Positions 34,622 to 47,845 are shown, counted from the stretch's first letter. The stretch is DNA of 64,000 bases from Talpa occidentalis (GCF_014898055.3 NW_023601543.1:10377314-10441313); one strand, 5' to 3'. A program made the numbers and translations. The notes: generated from the sequence alone by a model not told the origin.

Positions 34622-34985
34622 GTAATGTATTAGTTTTCTAGGACTGCTATAACAAAGGACCACAAAGTGGCTGACTTAAACAACAGGGATGTATTATCTC
34701 ACAGTCTTGGAGTCTAGAAATCCAAAATCAGGCATCTACAGGGTTGGTTTCTGCTGCAGTTTCTCTTCTTGGCTTGCAGTAGACCATCTTCTCTCTGCGT
34801 CCTCACATGGTCTGCCTCTATACACATCTGTATCCCAATCTCTTCTTGTAAGGACCCAGTTATATTGGATTAGGACCCACCCTAATGACCTCTTTGAACT
34901 CAATTACTTCTTTAAAGATGGATCCTGAGTATTTGGACTTAAGTGGATGAATTTTGAGGGACACAATTCAAGCCATATACATGCT
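34622..34985 (-). repeat. MLT1-type MaLR LTR
   Basis: Complement of an MLT1 LTR: GTATTAGTTTTCTAGGACTGC at one end, then CTCACAGTCTTGGAGTCTAG, ATATTGGATTAGGACCCACC, TAATGACCTC and finally GGACACAATTCAAGCC. All landmark segments are present in order, so the element is near full length. Confidence 0.8.
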
Positions 34986-34989
34986 GTCT

Positions 34990-36220
34990 TGTTTATTTCT
35001 ACAATAAATAAAGAAAAGGTTGAGGCAGGATGGGTAGGGAGTGTAGAGGAGCAGAAGAATGGAAAGAAATCTAAGTCTTAGCTCTGTCTAATAAAATGAA
35101 AAATACTTGTTAAGTAAGGGAACTAGATATCAGGTAGGGAATTCAATCAATTCAATACTAAAAATCATGTACTATGTACTTTTATTTGCATGAAACCCAA
35201 CATTCCAGAAAGACAGATGAGTGTTTCATGAAAATTTCCCATACGCATGAATTGACAATACATTTTACGGATAAGATGTGCTCTTCTGAATCAAGAAAAA
35301 AGACAATCATGTTCCTTTTTCTTACTTTTTAGAATTTTCCAATATAAAGTGCTCTAAATCCCTTAGCTTTAAGGGAAAAAAAAAACAGTGACAGATTATC
35401 TCAAGTATTTTTAAAAGTATATAAAGTCATCAACATTTACCACTGAGAACATAGAGATGTACAGACATCTCGTTCAGATGCTTCTAAAACATGGTTTACT
35501 ATGGCTGACTTAGAAAAAGTACAAGACAAAGCTATAAAGGGTGGCCTGGCAAGAGAAGTGAAGATATCATTAGGGAAAAAAAACTTGGTGATAACAAAAT
35601 TGTCTTGGATCAATCCTGTAGTTCACTAACAAAGCCAGGTTCCAGGTAGAACTTCATACTTGCTTGAATAAGGAATTAGGGTCTTTGAATTCAACTCTCT
35701 ATCAGGGATATAGGTTTTATTCAATCAGTGTCCCATTTGGGGAAAGACAAGAACCCTAGACCAATAGCATGAGTTATGCCTCTTTGCAAGGAACCCTGCC
35801 CATCCAGCAACACTATAAGGACATTGATTACCTGGGAGACTTGGAGGCAGGAGATGCTGAAGGAAGGAGTGAAGGAGCACCCGATATACTGCCATTGTTG
35901 TGGTTCAGTCTAGCCTTGGGTTTAGCGATAATGGGGGAGTTAGAAAGTAAGAGCTGAGTCACTTCAGCACTAGAGTTGCTAGAAGACAAAGGTGGGCAAT
36001 TCTGAGTTTTGGTGGTCACAGAGCGTGGCTTCTGGTGGGCCACAATAACTACTCTGGAGCTCAATAACAAACAGTGGAAAGAGAAATAGTGTACAGAAGT
36101 TCGAACTTCCAGAAATAACCATCAACATGCTGCGTCTACTTTGTCTATTGGATGGCCTATCTCTGGGTGAGTTTTTTTTTTTTTTTAAATCACAGTATCA
36201 TTTCTTTCTTGAAATAGCAT
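34990..36220. other. Unique-looking non-coding stretch
   Basis: No exon or assigned repeat. A T-run lies at 36173-36186. Confidence 0.4.
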
Positions 36221-36224
36221 GATA

Positions 36225-36410
36225 ACTTGTAGTGTTTACTGAGGGTTGGGATCTGTTTTAAGTGCCTTACAAATGATAACTCTTTTAACCCCATAGGGGA
36301 AATGAAGATACATAAAGATGAAGTATCTTGCCTAAGATTATAGTGCTGAGTGACAGAGCCAAGATAAGAACCCTGGTGGTCTGACTTCAGAGTCCATGGT
36401 CACCTTCACT
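36225..36410 (-). repeat. MIR element
   Basis: GGAAATGAAGATACATAAAG ... AGTATCTTGCCTAAGATTATAG ... GAACCCTGGTGGTCTGACTTC matches the complement-strand MIR over its whole length. Confidence 0.75.
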
Positions 36411-36844
36411 ACCGCATATGCACTACTGCTGTGTCACTGCATATGATGGAAGGACAATGGAGGCAAGTAAATCCAGCTCTTCAGAAGCAACAGAGCAAAG
36501 GTTCTGGAGAAGTTCATTTTCCGTACAACCAAAGGCCAGTCTTTTATGTGAGTAATTTACAAAATTATAATGCTGTTGGATAGAAATCTTTCAAAAATGT
36601 TGCTTCCCAACAGGAGACTAAAACATGTGTTCACATTTTCTGAAAGAATAAACAGCTCCATTACCAACATTATCCATGCAATCGCTCCACATTTACTGAT
36701 CACTTGTGCTGTTGATTAGCCTTTGATGCCAATGGTGATTGTGCTGGGTTCTAGTTGAATGAGCTTTCTGGTCTACCTAATGCTCTACCCAAATGATATA
36801 GCTTACTGGTTGGCATGTCTTCAGCTGGAAACATAGATGACTCA

Positions 36845-37010
36845 AAGGTGGGCTCTAGAGTTAGAAAGACCTAGGTGATTTATGTTCAAGCAACTCTGCC
36901 ACTTACTAGCTTTGTGACCTTGGGCAAATCAGTGAGTTTTAGAGGAATAAAGATATTTCCTACTCCCAAAGATTGCAAGAACTCGATAACAAAGGTGAAA
37001 CCCAGTGCCC
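36845..37010 (+). repeat. MIR element
   Basis: AACTCTGCCACTTACTAGCT followed by TTGTGACCTTGGGCAAATCA is a near-consensus MIR core. Confidence 0.85.
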
Positions 37011-37334
37011 AGCCTTAGAGTGAGCCCTGTGATCACAAACCAATTAGAAGTTTGCTTTTAGTCTACACAGGAAACCCACCACTCTTGAGCACTGGGTGTC
37101 ATCTCGGGGGCTCTCATCTTCCCAGCCCTGCTCATTTGTGCCTGTGTGCTTGAGTGTGGCTCCTCAGCTGTCAGAGACATCTCTCCCAGTCTTGAGTCAA
37201 GCAAGCCCAGACCTGTTTGAATGGGACGAATAACATGGGCTTTTGATTAACAGGGCTCAAGAATTATACGTGCAGAAGTAAGCACTCAATGAGCGGCAAC
37301 TTGAATGGAGCACACAATAAGCAGGTAGTTGATT

Positions 37335-37445
37335 TGTTTTACCCCGCATTGGCTGTGCCTCACTTTCTCCACCTGCACATGGGCCTAATAATACCTGCCA
37401 CCTACACACCTTATTGCTATTGTAAGGGTTATGGTAGGCAAAGGC
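37335..37445 (+). repeat. MIR fragment
   Basis: CCTCACTTTCTCCACCTGCACATGGGCC ... TAATAATACCTGCC ... is the 3' half of MIR; key segment at 37358-37400. Confidence 0.65.
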
Positions 37446-37884
37446 GAAAGAGAGCGGGGGATCATTAAAAGATATATATCTAACAAAGTGGAAACCTTTG
37501 AACTTTCAGAGCTGTGGGGTTGTCATGTGGAGACCTGTTATCTTCATCTTTCAAACTCCTCTTCAGTGTCTTAATTACGTTAGATATGAGTGTTTCCTCC
37601 TGGCCCTAAGCTGGTGCGTACCCATCCAGGAGAAGATTCTGGACTCTGACAGCCCATACTCCAGCTTATCTCTTGTCGAAAGTCTCTTGAATGATGACAG
37701 TGACAAAATAGCTGGTGTTCGTTATTACTGCTACAGCTTTATGTTATTTATCATACAGCGAGGACAAAGGAGAGGTTTTTTTGCCCATAAAAAGTTTACG
37801 GAGGTTTAAATTGTCCAAAGTTGTGGGGAGGTGAATGATTTATTTCCGAAGTACTTCCCTGAAAATCAATTCAGTTCATTTTTC
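37446..37884. other. Unique-looking non-coding stretch
   Basis: A 103-codon open frame at 37498-37809 has no recognisable domain and no gene context. I treat it as chance. Confidence 0.4.
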
Positions 37885-38130
37885 TTTCACTCGGTTCACA
37901 AATACTTATTGAGCATCTATTATGGGCCAGACACTGTTCTAGGCCCTAAAGGATACAGGAGTGAACCCACCGAGCAAAGTCCCTCTCCTCACGTACATTA
38001 CATTCTTGACAAGACGATTTCAGATAGTAATAAAGGTTATGAAGAAAATGAAAGGGGGTAATTGGCTACAGAATGACCAGGGTGGGGGGAATGATTTAAG
38101 AAAGGTCTCCGTCAAACTCGCTTATTTCAT
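37885..38130 (-). repeat. L2-like fragment
   Basis: TACTTATTGAGCATCTATTATG followed by GGGCCAGACACTGTTCTAGG is the complement of the L2 3' region. Confidence 0.7.
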
Positions 38131-39090
38131 TCTGAGGCTTGGGACCTAGAGGTCACAGGGCTTGGATACCCACCACTAGAAATTTCTTACTCTAGCTGGG
38201 ATTCCCTTCAAAGTTTAGAGGGGTCACACTCACCACTACTAACAGTTTAATGTGAATTTGGTGTCAAAGTCTTTCCTCCCCATCGAGAGGGATGAAGCAT
38301 ACGGTGGCTGAGGGACTGAGTGGGTCATAGGATGAGGCGGGGAGGAGCGGGAGCCCTTTGCAACTCTGCGTCATCGTTTCCGCCTTCACATCAAGGTGTT
38401 TTACCCTCAGGAACAATCTTTAGATGACAAGTGACTAGAAATTGGTTTGAGAGGTTTCCAAAGCGATAGATTCTGTGATCACTGTTGCTATACCTGCATT
38501 CTTCCCTTTTTATCAACAAACACTGGAAAAGCTCTGATTCATGGCGTCCAGCTTGCCGGGCGGGCTTCTTGTTCTGAGTCAGAGTGGAAGAGCTCAGAGG
38601 CCTTCGGTTGGTAGGGCTTAGTAATGAGGAAGGAAACGGTTACTAGGAAATGAAGTGTTGCACTCATCAAAGTGATTGGTAACCAAAGAACGGTGACTTG
38701 GTTCTTTGTTACATGGTGGAATAGAAAAGAGTGGGTGTGGGACAGAACCAGGCCTAGATGACCCCGCACTGCTGAGAGGGCCAAGGCCAGCTTCCTATGA
38801 AGCTGACTGGGAAGTAGGTGGGGACAGCCCCTGCTGTATCTCCATATTGTTTATTTTTGCTTTTCCCAAAATAAGCAATTTCAAACTTTACTTTCCATGT
38901 GGAAACACTCCCCTGTCCCCTGCCCCCAAAACGTGGGTGTATAGAAGAATAAGACTTTGTGGGTGGTAATCAGTGACCTGAAGTTGGGGGTTTAACTCAC
39001 AGCAGTATTCCTCTCACCTGTCTCCTTGCTCTGTCTTTACTGGTTGCTCATTCAACCAGTAATGTCTGCAGAACATTCTAGAAACATTTA
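38131..39090. other. Unique-looking non-coding stretch
   Basis: No exon recognised. A TGAGTCAG AP-1-type word occurs at 38575-38582 in locally G-rich sequence, too little to call an element. Confidence 0.4.
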
Positions 39091-39094
39091 GAAC

Positions 39095-39300
39095 TCATCA
39101 ACAATAATATATAGCACTTAGCCTGTGTTAAGTTGTGTTGGAATAATTTTCTGTATAATAGTACATTTAATCTTACAGTAACTTCATAAGGTTGTTATCT
39201 TGTTTTTAACCCCATTTTACAAATTAGGAAACTGAGGCCCAACAAGGTGAACTAACTTGCCCTGCTAGACAATGGCATGGTAGGTTCTAAATCTAGGCAG
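39095..39300 (-). repeat. MIR element
   Basis: CCCATTTTACAAATTAGGAAACTGAGGCCC ... ACTAACTTGCCCTGC is a clear complement-strand MIR core, at 39211-39262. Confidence 0.85.
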
Positions 39301-41055
39301 CCCACAACATCCTGCTTATTCCTTAGCCATTCTGCCATCCCTGTTTCTCCCACTGTCTTTGTGACAATGCATTATTGCTGGCTGCTCGGGCATGTCTGCT
39401 TCAACCCTGCTTCTGGCGCTCACTTCATGTATTATTTATCTCCTCCTCATCTACTTCTAGAAAAGATAGGAGGTGATGACTTAGCCTCTGAGGACTCAAC
39501 CCACCTAGAAGAATAGTTCACCAAATGTCTACCAGCTGGCTTATAATTATTTGTTATCCACCCACACATTTCCCCCAAGTGTTTTTCATACCCACTTCTT
39601 CCTCAGAGAATCAGAGCTGCGAACTTCCGAAGCCCAAATGGGTACCATAGTATTATCTGGAAACTATGAGTTGAATGGGCACCATGCCCAGAGATGGCCC
39701 TGGCAGACACTCTACTTTTCAAAGATGACTGACTTCATTTTCAGAAACTCCAAGCCAAAGCAAAATTTTGCTGGGATGAGAGCCCAGAGTTGTGTCATTA
39801 CATAGTGAGAAATCCTGCCCTGGACTCGTAGGGAAAGCAATTGTAATGATGAATTAGTTGGGTTAGCTGGTCGAAGCAGTGTGCTTAGAGAGTCATGTGT
39901 TTGCTACTAGGGAGAAGGTCGGGGGTGATTTGTGTTTTGCTCTTAGGAACACATGCTGAGAGGGAGACTGTGAAAGCCCAAAACCAAAGATCCATGTACA
40001 TTTCCAGAAGAATAGGTCAAAGTAAAACCAAGAAGTAGAGAGGCACATCCTAACCAGCAGTTGTAGCAAGATGGGATGAAATAGTCTCAAGGAGCTAAAT
40101 GCCAAGCTTGCATTTACTTACCGTCATCTATAGGTCAACTTCAAGATGTCTCCTATAAAGGAAAAAGCAATAACATTACAAGCTTGAATTCGATGTCCCC
40201 TTCCTCACAGAGATCTGCCACTGCTTCTTCACACAGATGGACCGCCCTGCCCATGGAAAGTTTCCACTCTCTTCTTGTTCAGACTTTTCTTCGTAAACTC
40301 CCTCTTAGAATGTACTGATTTCAGCATAATAACCCACAGAAAGGACAAGAGAAAATAAGCTTCCATTTAAGAAAAGGGGATTTGCCTAATTACCCGATGC
40401 TCGAGGCTCACCCCCCACATCCCGTCCACTCCTTATTTTGGTGTCACTTCAACTCTTGAATCATCCATTTCCAGCTTATTACTTGGCACGTGGCAATCCA
40501 TCACTTCAAGATGGCAGCATCTGTTTTTTATTCATTGGAGAGTTTGTTTTTCCTGACCAAATCCTTTGGGACGTCTCACAAATCTAAGTCAGGTTCAAAA
40601 CAGTCAAAGAAGTTGCTTTCAAGTTTCAGTTAGCAAGTGCTTCACGTTCCCATCTGGGAAGCAGTTGTGCCTGGTTTGCAGCAGCCGCAGTTCTCCAGGT
40701 GTGGGGCAGTTATTTCAGTGAATAAGTTTTTGGGTTTGTTTTTTTTAATTGTTATAGGCAGGCATTTCTTTTTCTTGTTTATCTTTTTTTTTTCTTTTTG
40801 CCCCCACGCCCTCAGATCGAGTCCCCATAGAGTTTCCTTCCCCAAGGCACCCGTGCGCCATCACTACAGTCCCCAGTACTTCTCCCTCCCTCCCTCCTAG
40901 GCGCTCTGAAGTCCTGAGAAGAGTCTAGAAAGGCTGCGCCAACCAAAGGGTGGCACTACCTAAAGATATTAGTTTTCAATACGGAAGAACTTCCCCCTTC
41001 AGTGAACTTCAGGGGAGAGCTCCTCCTCTGAGCACACCAGGAAGTCAAATGAAGG
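39301..41055. other. Unique-looking non-coding stretch
   Basis: About 1.7 kb with no supported feature. T-rich runs occur at 40738-40800. Confidence 0.4.
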
Positions 41056-41059
41056 AGGA

Positions 41060-41260
41060 AAATGGCTGCCACATATTGAGCACTTGCTGTGTTCAAGGGA
41101 TTTTTCATAGCTTTTCTCTTTTTATTGTGACAGTGCCTCTGTGAGGTAGAGATGTTACAATCATTCTCATTTTACAGGGACCTGAGGATCAGAGGGATTT
41201 AAAAACTTGCTCAAGCTCCACTCAGGTTAAAAGTGGTACGGCTGGGGTGCAATGCAGTTA
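41060..41260 (-). repeat. MIR element
   Basis: ATTGAGCACTTGCTGTGTTC ... CTCATTTTACAGGGACCTGAGG ... AAACTTGCTCAAG matches complement-strand MIR. Confidence 0.75.
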
Positions 41261-41543
41261 GTGAGGGGGCGTGAGGGCCGCTGTCCGGTACTGTCTCCCA
41301 GAGGCCTCCCATGCCTGAAAGGGAGACTGCAACTCTTCTGTGTCATTTAAGATATCTCCTCTAAAGGATGCACTACTTGCATTTCCTTGATCCTGAGATA
41401 TCTCTGGGTATCTTAAGAGACACCAATAGTATAGAAATAGCAAGTTGAATGACAGAGTGGTGATTAGGGTCACAACTCGGTTCCCCTCTGCCACTTGATA
41501 GTGTGCATGTGTGGATCCCACAGAGCTTACTGACTTTTTTTTT

Positions 41544-41811
41544 AAGATTTATTTATTTATTTATACAAGCACTGGGTACAGTCAGAAGCGCGGGGGGGTG
41601 AGAGAATTCACCAGAGCCAGAGCGGGGAGCAGAGCAAGCAGAAGGACCGAAGTACACTGCTGAGGGGAGCAGCGGGCGGCAGGAGAGGTCTGCGCGCCAT
41701 GTGGGACCCTCCTCCGGTGGCCGGGGAGCAGCCGGGGATCGAACCGGCGCTGTAGAGGCTGCGGGCAGCTTCGCAACCCAGCGCTCAACCGCTGCGCCAC
41801 CGGGGAGGCCC
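41544..41811 (-). mobile_element. tRNA-derived SINE, long form A
   Basis: Tail AAGATTTATTTATTTATTTA, then ACTGGGTACAGTCAGAAGCG and head GCTGCGCCACCGGGGAGGCC. Flanked by TACTGACTTTTTTTTT at 41528-41543 and from 41812. Very well preserved. Confidence 0.96.
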
Positions 41812-41849
41812 TACTGACTTTTTTTTTCTTGCATCAGTTTCAACTGTCA

Positions 41850-41945
41850 AGGTGGGGGTAATAGCTGTACCTCGTGATTGGGTTATAAGTGAGTTAATAC
41901 TGATGAAGCACTTAGAATAGCGCCAGGCGCTCACTCCGTGGGACG
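41850..41945 (+). repeat. MIR fragment
   Basis: GGGGGTAATAGCTGTACCTC ... GTGAGTTAATACTGATGAAGC ... TTAGAATAGCGCCAGGCGCTC is the MIR 3' part. Confidence 0.7.
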
Positions 41946-42860
41946 TAAGTTTTTGCCGTCGTCGTCATCATCGTCGTTGTCATCATGATCATTTTAGTCA
42001 GACATTCCGATTTTAGTAACAATGAAATATGAAAAATGCACTTTTTAAAAGCGAGTACATGTCTTGTGCTAAAAAGTCAATTTTCAGGTGAAGCGTATTG
42101 CAAGGGCACCGTGATGGCTGCTGATATGTAAAAAAGGAAAATGGATCTGGGTTTTTGACTGTTAAAAAAAAGTGAGGAAATAGATATTGATCTGAGTCCG
42201 TGATGGCTGAGCCAGCTTGCGTGGCTTGTCGCATTAGCTGTGTGACCTGAGCATCAGCCACAGCCACGTCTGACACCCCAGGAATTACTTTTCTCCTAAA
42301 ATCCTGAGGAAGGGGGTGAAACCCCCTCACATTCATTTCTGAGACCTTCGTGGGGCAGATACTTCTCTGCCCTGACATTGCTCGCACCACGTTCGGCGGC
42401 TCCTTTTGGCAGCCCACTGCCCACAGCTGTGCTGCTCACCTCGAGGGGCTCCTGGAAAAAGACTCATGCTGGGGTGCTGCTGCCTGGGCCTCGGCCCCAA
42501 GCCCTGTGTGTGCAGCTGGTCCTCCTCCTCCTCCTCGCAGTCCTCCCAAACTCCATCAGCTGAGTTTTGCGGACGTATCAGACTTCAGCGGAGAGTGGAG
42601 AGAATTACAGTCAAGACTAACTAGGGGGAATCACAACGAGGGCAAGAGATGCCAAACTATACATTAAGTTGGGCTTTTTGCCTGTGGGTTGTACAACAGA
42701 AGAGCAGGAAAGTATTAGCCCCGCACAGGTGTCCTTGCTGAACGTATCCTGGATCCTTGCTTTGCTCCCCCCTACTGGTGACTATGGTCTTCCCTTGGAA
42801 ATGATGCCTCCATTTTCCAGGGAATTATGACCTTCCTTCAGGGAAATCCTGCCCTACAAC
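41946..42860. other. Unique-looking non-coding stretch
   Basis: Contains a CGTCGTCGTCATCATCG mini-repeat at 41958-41990 and CTCCTCCTCCTCCTC at 42521-42537. No exon supported. Confidence 0.4.
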
Positions 42861-42864
42861 AGCA

Positions 42865-42990
42865 AACGTTGAGCAATTACTGTATACCAGGCTCTGCTCT
42901 AAGCACCTTGTCAGTATCAGCTACTGCATTTCATCAATGCGGAAATGTACACATTTACATTTCTGAAACCAGAGCATCTTAAAGTCAATG
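42865..42990 (-). repeat. MIR/L2-like fragment
   Basis: GAGCAATTACTGTATACCAGGCTCTGCTCTAAGCACC is the tail-side sequence of complement-strand MIR/L2-type repeats (42871-42907). Confidence 0.6.
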
Positions 42991-43104
42991 GTATGTAGAG
43001 TTTAAGGGGTAGCTTGATTTTCTTTTTCAGTGGCACATCAAGCAGCGACCATTCTTACAATGGTGAAGTCTTAGACTCAATGAGATATGGTGGTTTAGTC
43101 CTCA

Positions 43105-43245
43105 CAGCAGCTTCATCACACGGGAACTCTTTGTAACAATATTGTACAGAAGCTCTCATTGAGGCTCAGAGGAGGTACAGAGTGGGTGACTTCAAGGTTG
43201 CCCGAGGGCATGCAGCACCTCAGTGGTAGATATGGACCCAGGCAG
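43105..43245 (-). repeat. MIR element
   Basis: TCTCATTGAGGCTCAGAGGAGG ... TGACTTCAAGGTTGCCCGAGG ... AGATATGGACCCAGGCAG is a decayed MIR on the complement. Confidence 0.65.
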
Positions 43246-43982
43246 ACCAAATCAAGAGGCTGAGGACACATCCACATCCTCCTGGGTCAACTCATCGTCC
43301 ATGGGATCCATTCATCATGAAGGGAGATCCAGCCAATTCATACATGAGGAAGATAAACACTTTCCAAAGGCTCACAAAACCTGGCCAGGCCAGCCGTTCC
43401 AAGTTAAATTGTCATGCAAAGAAGCGGCTCTATTTTCTTTCTCCTGCTCTCAGAGAGTGCCCTGGGACGGGTGGTGCTCCAGAGGTACAAAGAATAAACC
43501 TATCATCACAGAAGACAGATCCTAAGAGCTGGCAGAAGCCATGAACTGGAGCGGTTTCTCAAATTTGGAGGGAAACAGCTGTAGAATATCAAATCAGCCA
43601 CGAGTTCGGGAGCAGTCTATTCCAAAATTTGCCAACTGCGGGCAGATGTGCAGTTTGTGTTCTTCCTTTTGCTGAACAGACCTTTGCAGAACAGGATTTT
43701 CTATCTGCAGGCAAGAAAAAGCAAGTTAAAGAATAAACTCTGTACTACACGTGACATAGGGTTTCATGGAGAATTTAAAAAAAGCATCTCACGGTTCTCA
43801 TTCTTATATATGACCCATGTCATACTTTATGTAAAAATGTATTTCACTTTATCTTGTTGGATGCTGTACTTTTGAATGTCAACAAAAATGATTTAACTTC
43901 TCTTTTTAGAAATTCTCTAATAAGAATTTTGAAAATAAAATAAAAATTCTCTGATAGACAAAATCAGTCCATGAATTGTGTG
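43246..43982. other. Unique-looking non-coding stretch
   Basis: Overlapping open frames of 75-100 codons at 43223-43544 are unrecognised. The 3' part is A/T-rich. Confidence 0.4.
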
Positions 43983-44256
43983 GTTTTTTTTTTTTTAAAG
44001 ATTTATTTATTTATTTATACAAGCACTGGGTACAGTCAGAAGCACGGGAGGGTGAGAGAATTCACCAGGGCCAGAGCGGGGAACAGAATAGGCAGAAGGA
44101 CCGAGGCACACTGCTGAGGGGAGCAGTGGGCGAGGAAGGAGAGGTCTGTCGCTCCATGTGGGACCCTCGCTGGCGGCCGGGGATCGAACCGGTGCTGCAG
44201 AGGCTGCGGGCAGCTTTGCAGCCCAGCGCTCAGCCACTGCGCCACCAGGGGAGGCC
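43983..44256 (-). mobile_element. tRNA-derived SINE, long form A
   Basis: T-rich tail at 43983-44010, ACTGGGTACAGTCAGAAGCA, and head GCGCCACCAGGGGAGGCC. Flanked by CCATGAATTGTGT at 43969-43981 and 44257-44269. Confidence 0.95.
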
Positions 44257-44429
44257 CCATGAATTGTGTTTTGAACTTTTCTTTTAGCACCAGCTAAACT
44301 GTATGAAGCCCATTTTGCTCACTGCCAATGGCAGGAGCTATCATGAGGCCACATTGGTGTCCTTGCAATAGGTTATAGTTTGCAAAGTATTTAGTGACTA
44401 AATACATTTGAAAACTTCTAACAGACACT

Positions 44430-44435
44430 GAATTT

Positions 44436-44470
<35 letters not shown>

Positions 44471-44885
44471 TTGCGGTAACATTGATTTGCAATGTTGTTT
44501 GGGTTTTAGAAGTACAGGGTCTCCCCCCTCAGGTGGTGTTACCATATTGAACACAGCACCAAGACACCCACAGTCCACCAGTATCGTCCATTCCGCTCCT
44601 CCCCTACCTTGCTCCTCCCCACTCCCGCCCCCTCTGGTTGACTCAGTTTTTGAGTCAGCTTTCTAGAGTTAGTTTTTGAGTTTGACATTATCTGACCCTT
44701 TGTTTGGTTTCTCTAAATTCCACATATGAATGAGTCCATTCATAGTTTGTCTTTCTCCTTGTGTGTTATTTTGCTTAGCATCATCCCCTCTAGCTCCATC
44801 CATGTTGACAAAAATGCAAGAGTTTAATCTGTTTTGATAGCTGAGTAGTAATCCATTATGTATCTGTACCATATCTTCCCGAACT
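44430..44885 (-). repeat. L1 3' end (antisense), with TTTA tail
   Basis: (TTTA)n at 44432-44473 is the A-rich tail, followed by the complement of an L1 3' UTR and of the ORF2 end. Landmarks are CATTCATAGTTTGTCTTTCTCC, TTAGCATCATCCCCTCTAGC and TCCATCCATGTTGACAAAAATG. The 3' UTR (GGGTCTCCCCCCTCAGGTGG segment) is distinct from the GA-rich one at 56090. Confidence 0.8.
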
Positions 44886-45574
44886 TTTAAGTTGAGAACT
44901 GAGGAATACAAATGAGCTTCTCTGAAGGGAAGAGTGATAAAAACTGACACATGCTTAGTTCTTTTCTCCATGACAATCCCCATCTGCAAAGGCCTTTTCC
45001 TGGTAATTCTTTCATGCTCCTAGGTTTGGAAACATAGCACCACTCCACTTACCTTTAATGATACTTTGAGATAAAAACCTGAAGTTCTACAAATGCAGCT
45101 GTGACATGGAAAATCACCTGTTGGTCAGTCAAACAAGTAGAGCCCCTGTCCACTTTCAAAATAAGTTCTGCTCTCCCGGCCTCGGCCTGTGTCACACCTA
45201 AATGTAACGGGATCCATAAGCAAAAGTGTTTACAACTCCTAGGCAAAGTCTAACAGCATCCTCCAAGCATATAGCCCCTTTTGCTCTCATTCTTAAAACT
45301 GGGGGGTGAGGGGCTGGGAGGGGTTGTGTGCTCTGGGATGGAATTTCACCACCATACTCTACTGTCTTGCTAAGGTGTGTCTCTGTACATCTCATTACTC
45401 ATCTCATAAGGAGACAAAGTTCATGGGCACTTAGACTGTCTAATATTTTTCCTTCATTTGAACATTTTCTCACTAATCTGAGGAAGTCTTTCAGCTGTTC
45501 TGCCACTTTGAGTTTTTTGAGAGATGTCAGTGTCAGTGTAGCTACAGATATGTGCAGCCATCACCACAGTTAAT

Positions 45575-45850
45575 ATGAGAACAATTTCATGCCTCAAAAA
45601 GAAACTCCATACCCTTGAACTATCACCCTCTCTCCCCGAGACCCCTCCCTCCCTCAGCCTGATGTTATTGCTTGTCTTCATTCTGTCTCTATAGGTGTCT
45701 CTATTTTGGACATCCATATGAATGGAATCATGAAGTATGTGGTCTTTTGTGACTGACTTCTTTCTCAGCATAATGCTTTCAAGGTTGCTCCGAGCCACAG
45801 CATGTCCTTTGTATGACTGAATAATATCCATTGTCTGAATATACCACATT
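45575..45850 (-). repeat. L1 3'-end fragment (antisense)
   Basis: ATGAATGGAATCATGAAGTATG, GTGACTGACTTCTTTCTCAGC and GACTGAATAATATCCATTGTC are the complement of the L1 ORF2 terminus, more diverged than the copy at 44430. Confidence 0.75.
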
Positions 45851-47831
45851 TTATTTCAGTGAAAGGACTTAAGTAGAGGCAGTGGGAATCAGTGAGTTGG
45901 AACTAGGCCAGGTATCAATAAGCCTCTGTCTGGCCTCCCTGACAGTGCTGGGACATTCTGAGAACACAGAACACGTGCACGTCATATGGGATTAGCAAGT
46001 CCTTGTAGGCAGATGCAGCTCTTTGGTCTAGGTTTTCACTGGACCACAGTTTCCAGCCCTTTATTGGACATGCTAATAATTTGTCACAGGGAATCTGCCC
46101 TACACATCACTCTAGTGACCCCAATGTCCATGGGACCCTGCCTTTCCCAGTCATGTCTGATTGCAGCAAGGTTGGTGGGCATTTGGCCAATTGTGGTGGC
46201 TTAGTGGCCAGACTTAAAGAAGATAATCTTGAACAATCAGATTCATCCCTTGGAAATATGGTATCAGGAAGCTGAGCTGCTGAACCACCATCCAAGATGG
46301 GTATAAAGGCTACAAAGAAGACTTGGAGCTGTGTCAAATATGAGGGATGATACATGAGCAAAAGTTAGGAGGAAACCAGTCAATTGGAAGGAGAGAAAGG
46401 AGTGGCTGTGCAGAAGAGCAGAGACACCCAAAGAGAGATCTTGGGCCTCTAGGGGGAAAACCAGGTCCAACTGTGGTGGCTGTCCCAGGACGGCTTGGTT
46501 TCCTTACAATAAACTGTACCCCACCCTTGCGGGGCCTTGTTGTTGGACCAGCATGAAAGAATGTCTGTTCCTTGCACCCAAAGAAGCCCAGACTGAAATA
46601 CAAGCAAAATGGGTACAGTGTCAGGAGCTGGGAAGGGAGAGGAGTGTTGGGGCAGCAGAAGTTCAGAAGGATGATGGCCATCGGCTGGGCAGTATTGGGG
46701 TGATCTGGCAGCATGGGTGGGGCAAAAGAAGGGATGCTTGGTAACAAAGTGAAATATAGAAAGGCAGAGGCACCTAATGAGCTTCTAATCTAGAGCTAAA
46801 TGTCTATGTACAAACATGTGTGTGTTCCCATGTGTGCATATCTGCATGTGGCAAGTGTGGGGGCCCCAATAGCAAAGGTGAGCTATGCATGTGGATCCTG
46901 GAAGCCGAGCAACACAAGGGGTAGTCATGCTCAGCAGGCAGCAGGAGCACTGCCTGGCCCTTCCTTCTCCAGCCTGAGCCTGGGCAGCAGCATCTCTCAT
47001 CACTGTTGGTTAATGTTGGCAAAGACAGAGACATTGAATGCTAAAAAAAAAAAACCTCTAAGGAGAGCAGCTGGTACAAAAATGCTTGGGGAGATGGGGA
47101 AGAGAAGAGTGTCAGATAAAAATATCTTTCTAGATTTTTCTTCTTCAAATATGCATCTATAGAGATGTACACACCGTTTAGTTCTGAACCCCTGAAGGCT
47201 CCAAAACACGAATTTCAAACTTTTCAGCTAATGCCTGGGAGAATCTTGGTCCATGGAAGCAGAGGTGACATTGGTAAGTTTGGATATAGCAGAAGTCCTC
47301 TAAAATCTCTGCTGGGCAGCTGCAAGGGGTAGGGGGAGCACGTCTTGCCATTCTTTAAAATTATTCTTTTAAAAGATGAAATGTTTTCCTTTCCCCTCTT
47401 CCATAAGTCCATTATGGAAAAAATTCAAAACAGGCATAAAAACACAAAGAAGATTTAAAAAAAATTTCTGCGTCAGCCCCACAGCCAGATGTAACTGGTC
47501 ACTTCGTGCTGCATGTTAATTGCAGCCTCTCCCCCTATATTCATACCACTCTTCCTGGCCACATGCCTGTGGGCACTGATGCACACCAGCCTGGCAGAGA
47601 GTAGCAGAAGTTGAATCAACCCTGCCACCTGCTGCCCGATCTGATTTCCTAAGCAAATTTTTGGCTCTTTAAAACTCTTTTGCTTTTCAAATCATTACTG
47701 GCTATTTCTCCATAAAGTAAAAAGTGAAACTCCCCTTTCATAATCCCACACCTCACATTAGCCAGTGCCTTACACATCTCTGTGCTTACATATGCATATA
47801 TGGCTCATCCACTCATTCAATCAATCAATCA
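45851..47831. other. Unique-looking non-coding stretch
   Basis: About 2 kb without a supported gene. Overlapping open frames of up to 137 codons at 46334-46750 on both strands have no recognisable domain. An A-run occurs at 47043-47054. Confidence 0.4.
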
Positions 47832-47845
47832 AAAAAATGTTTCTT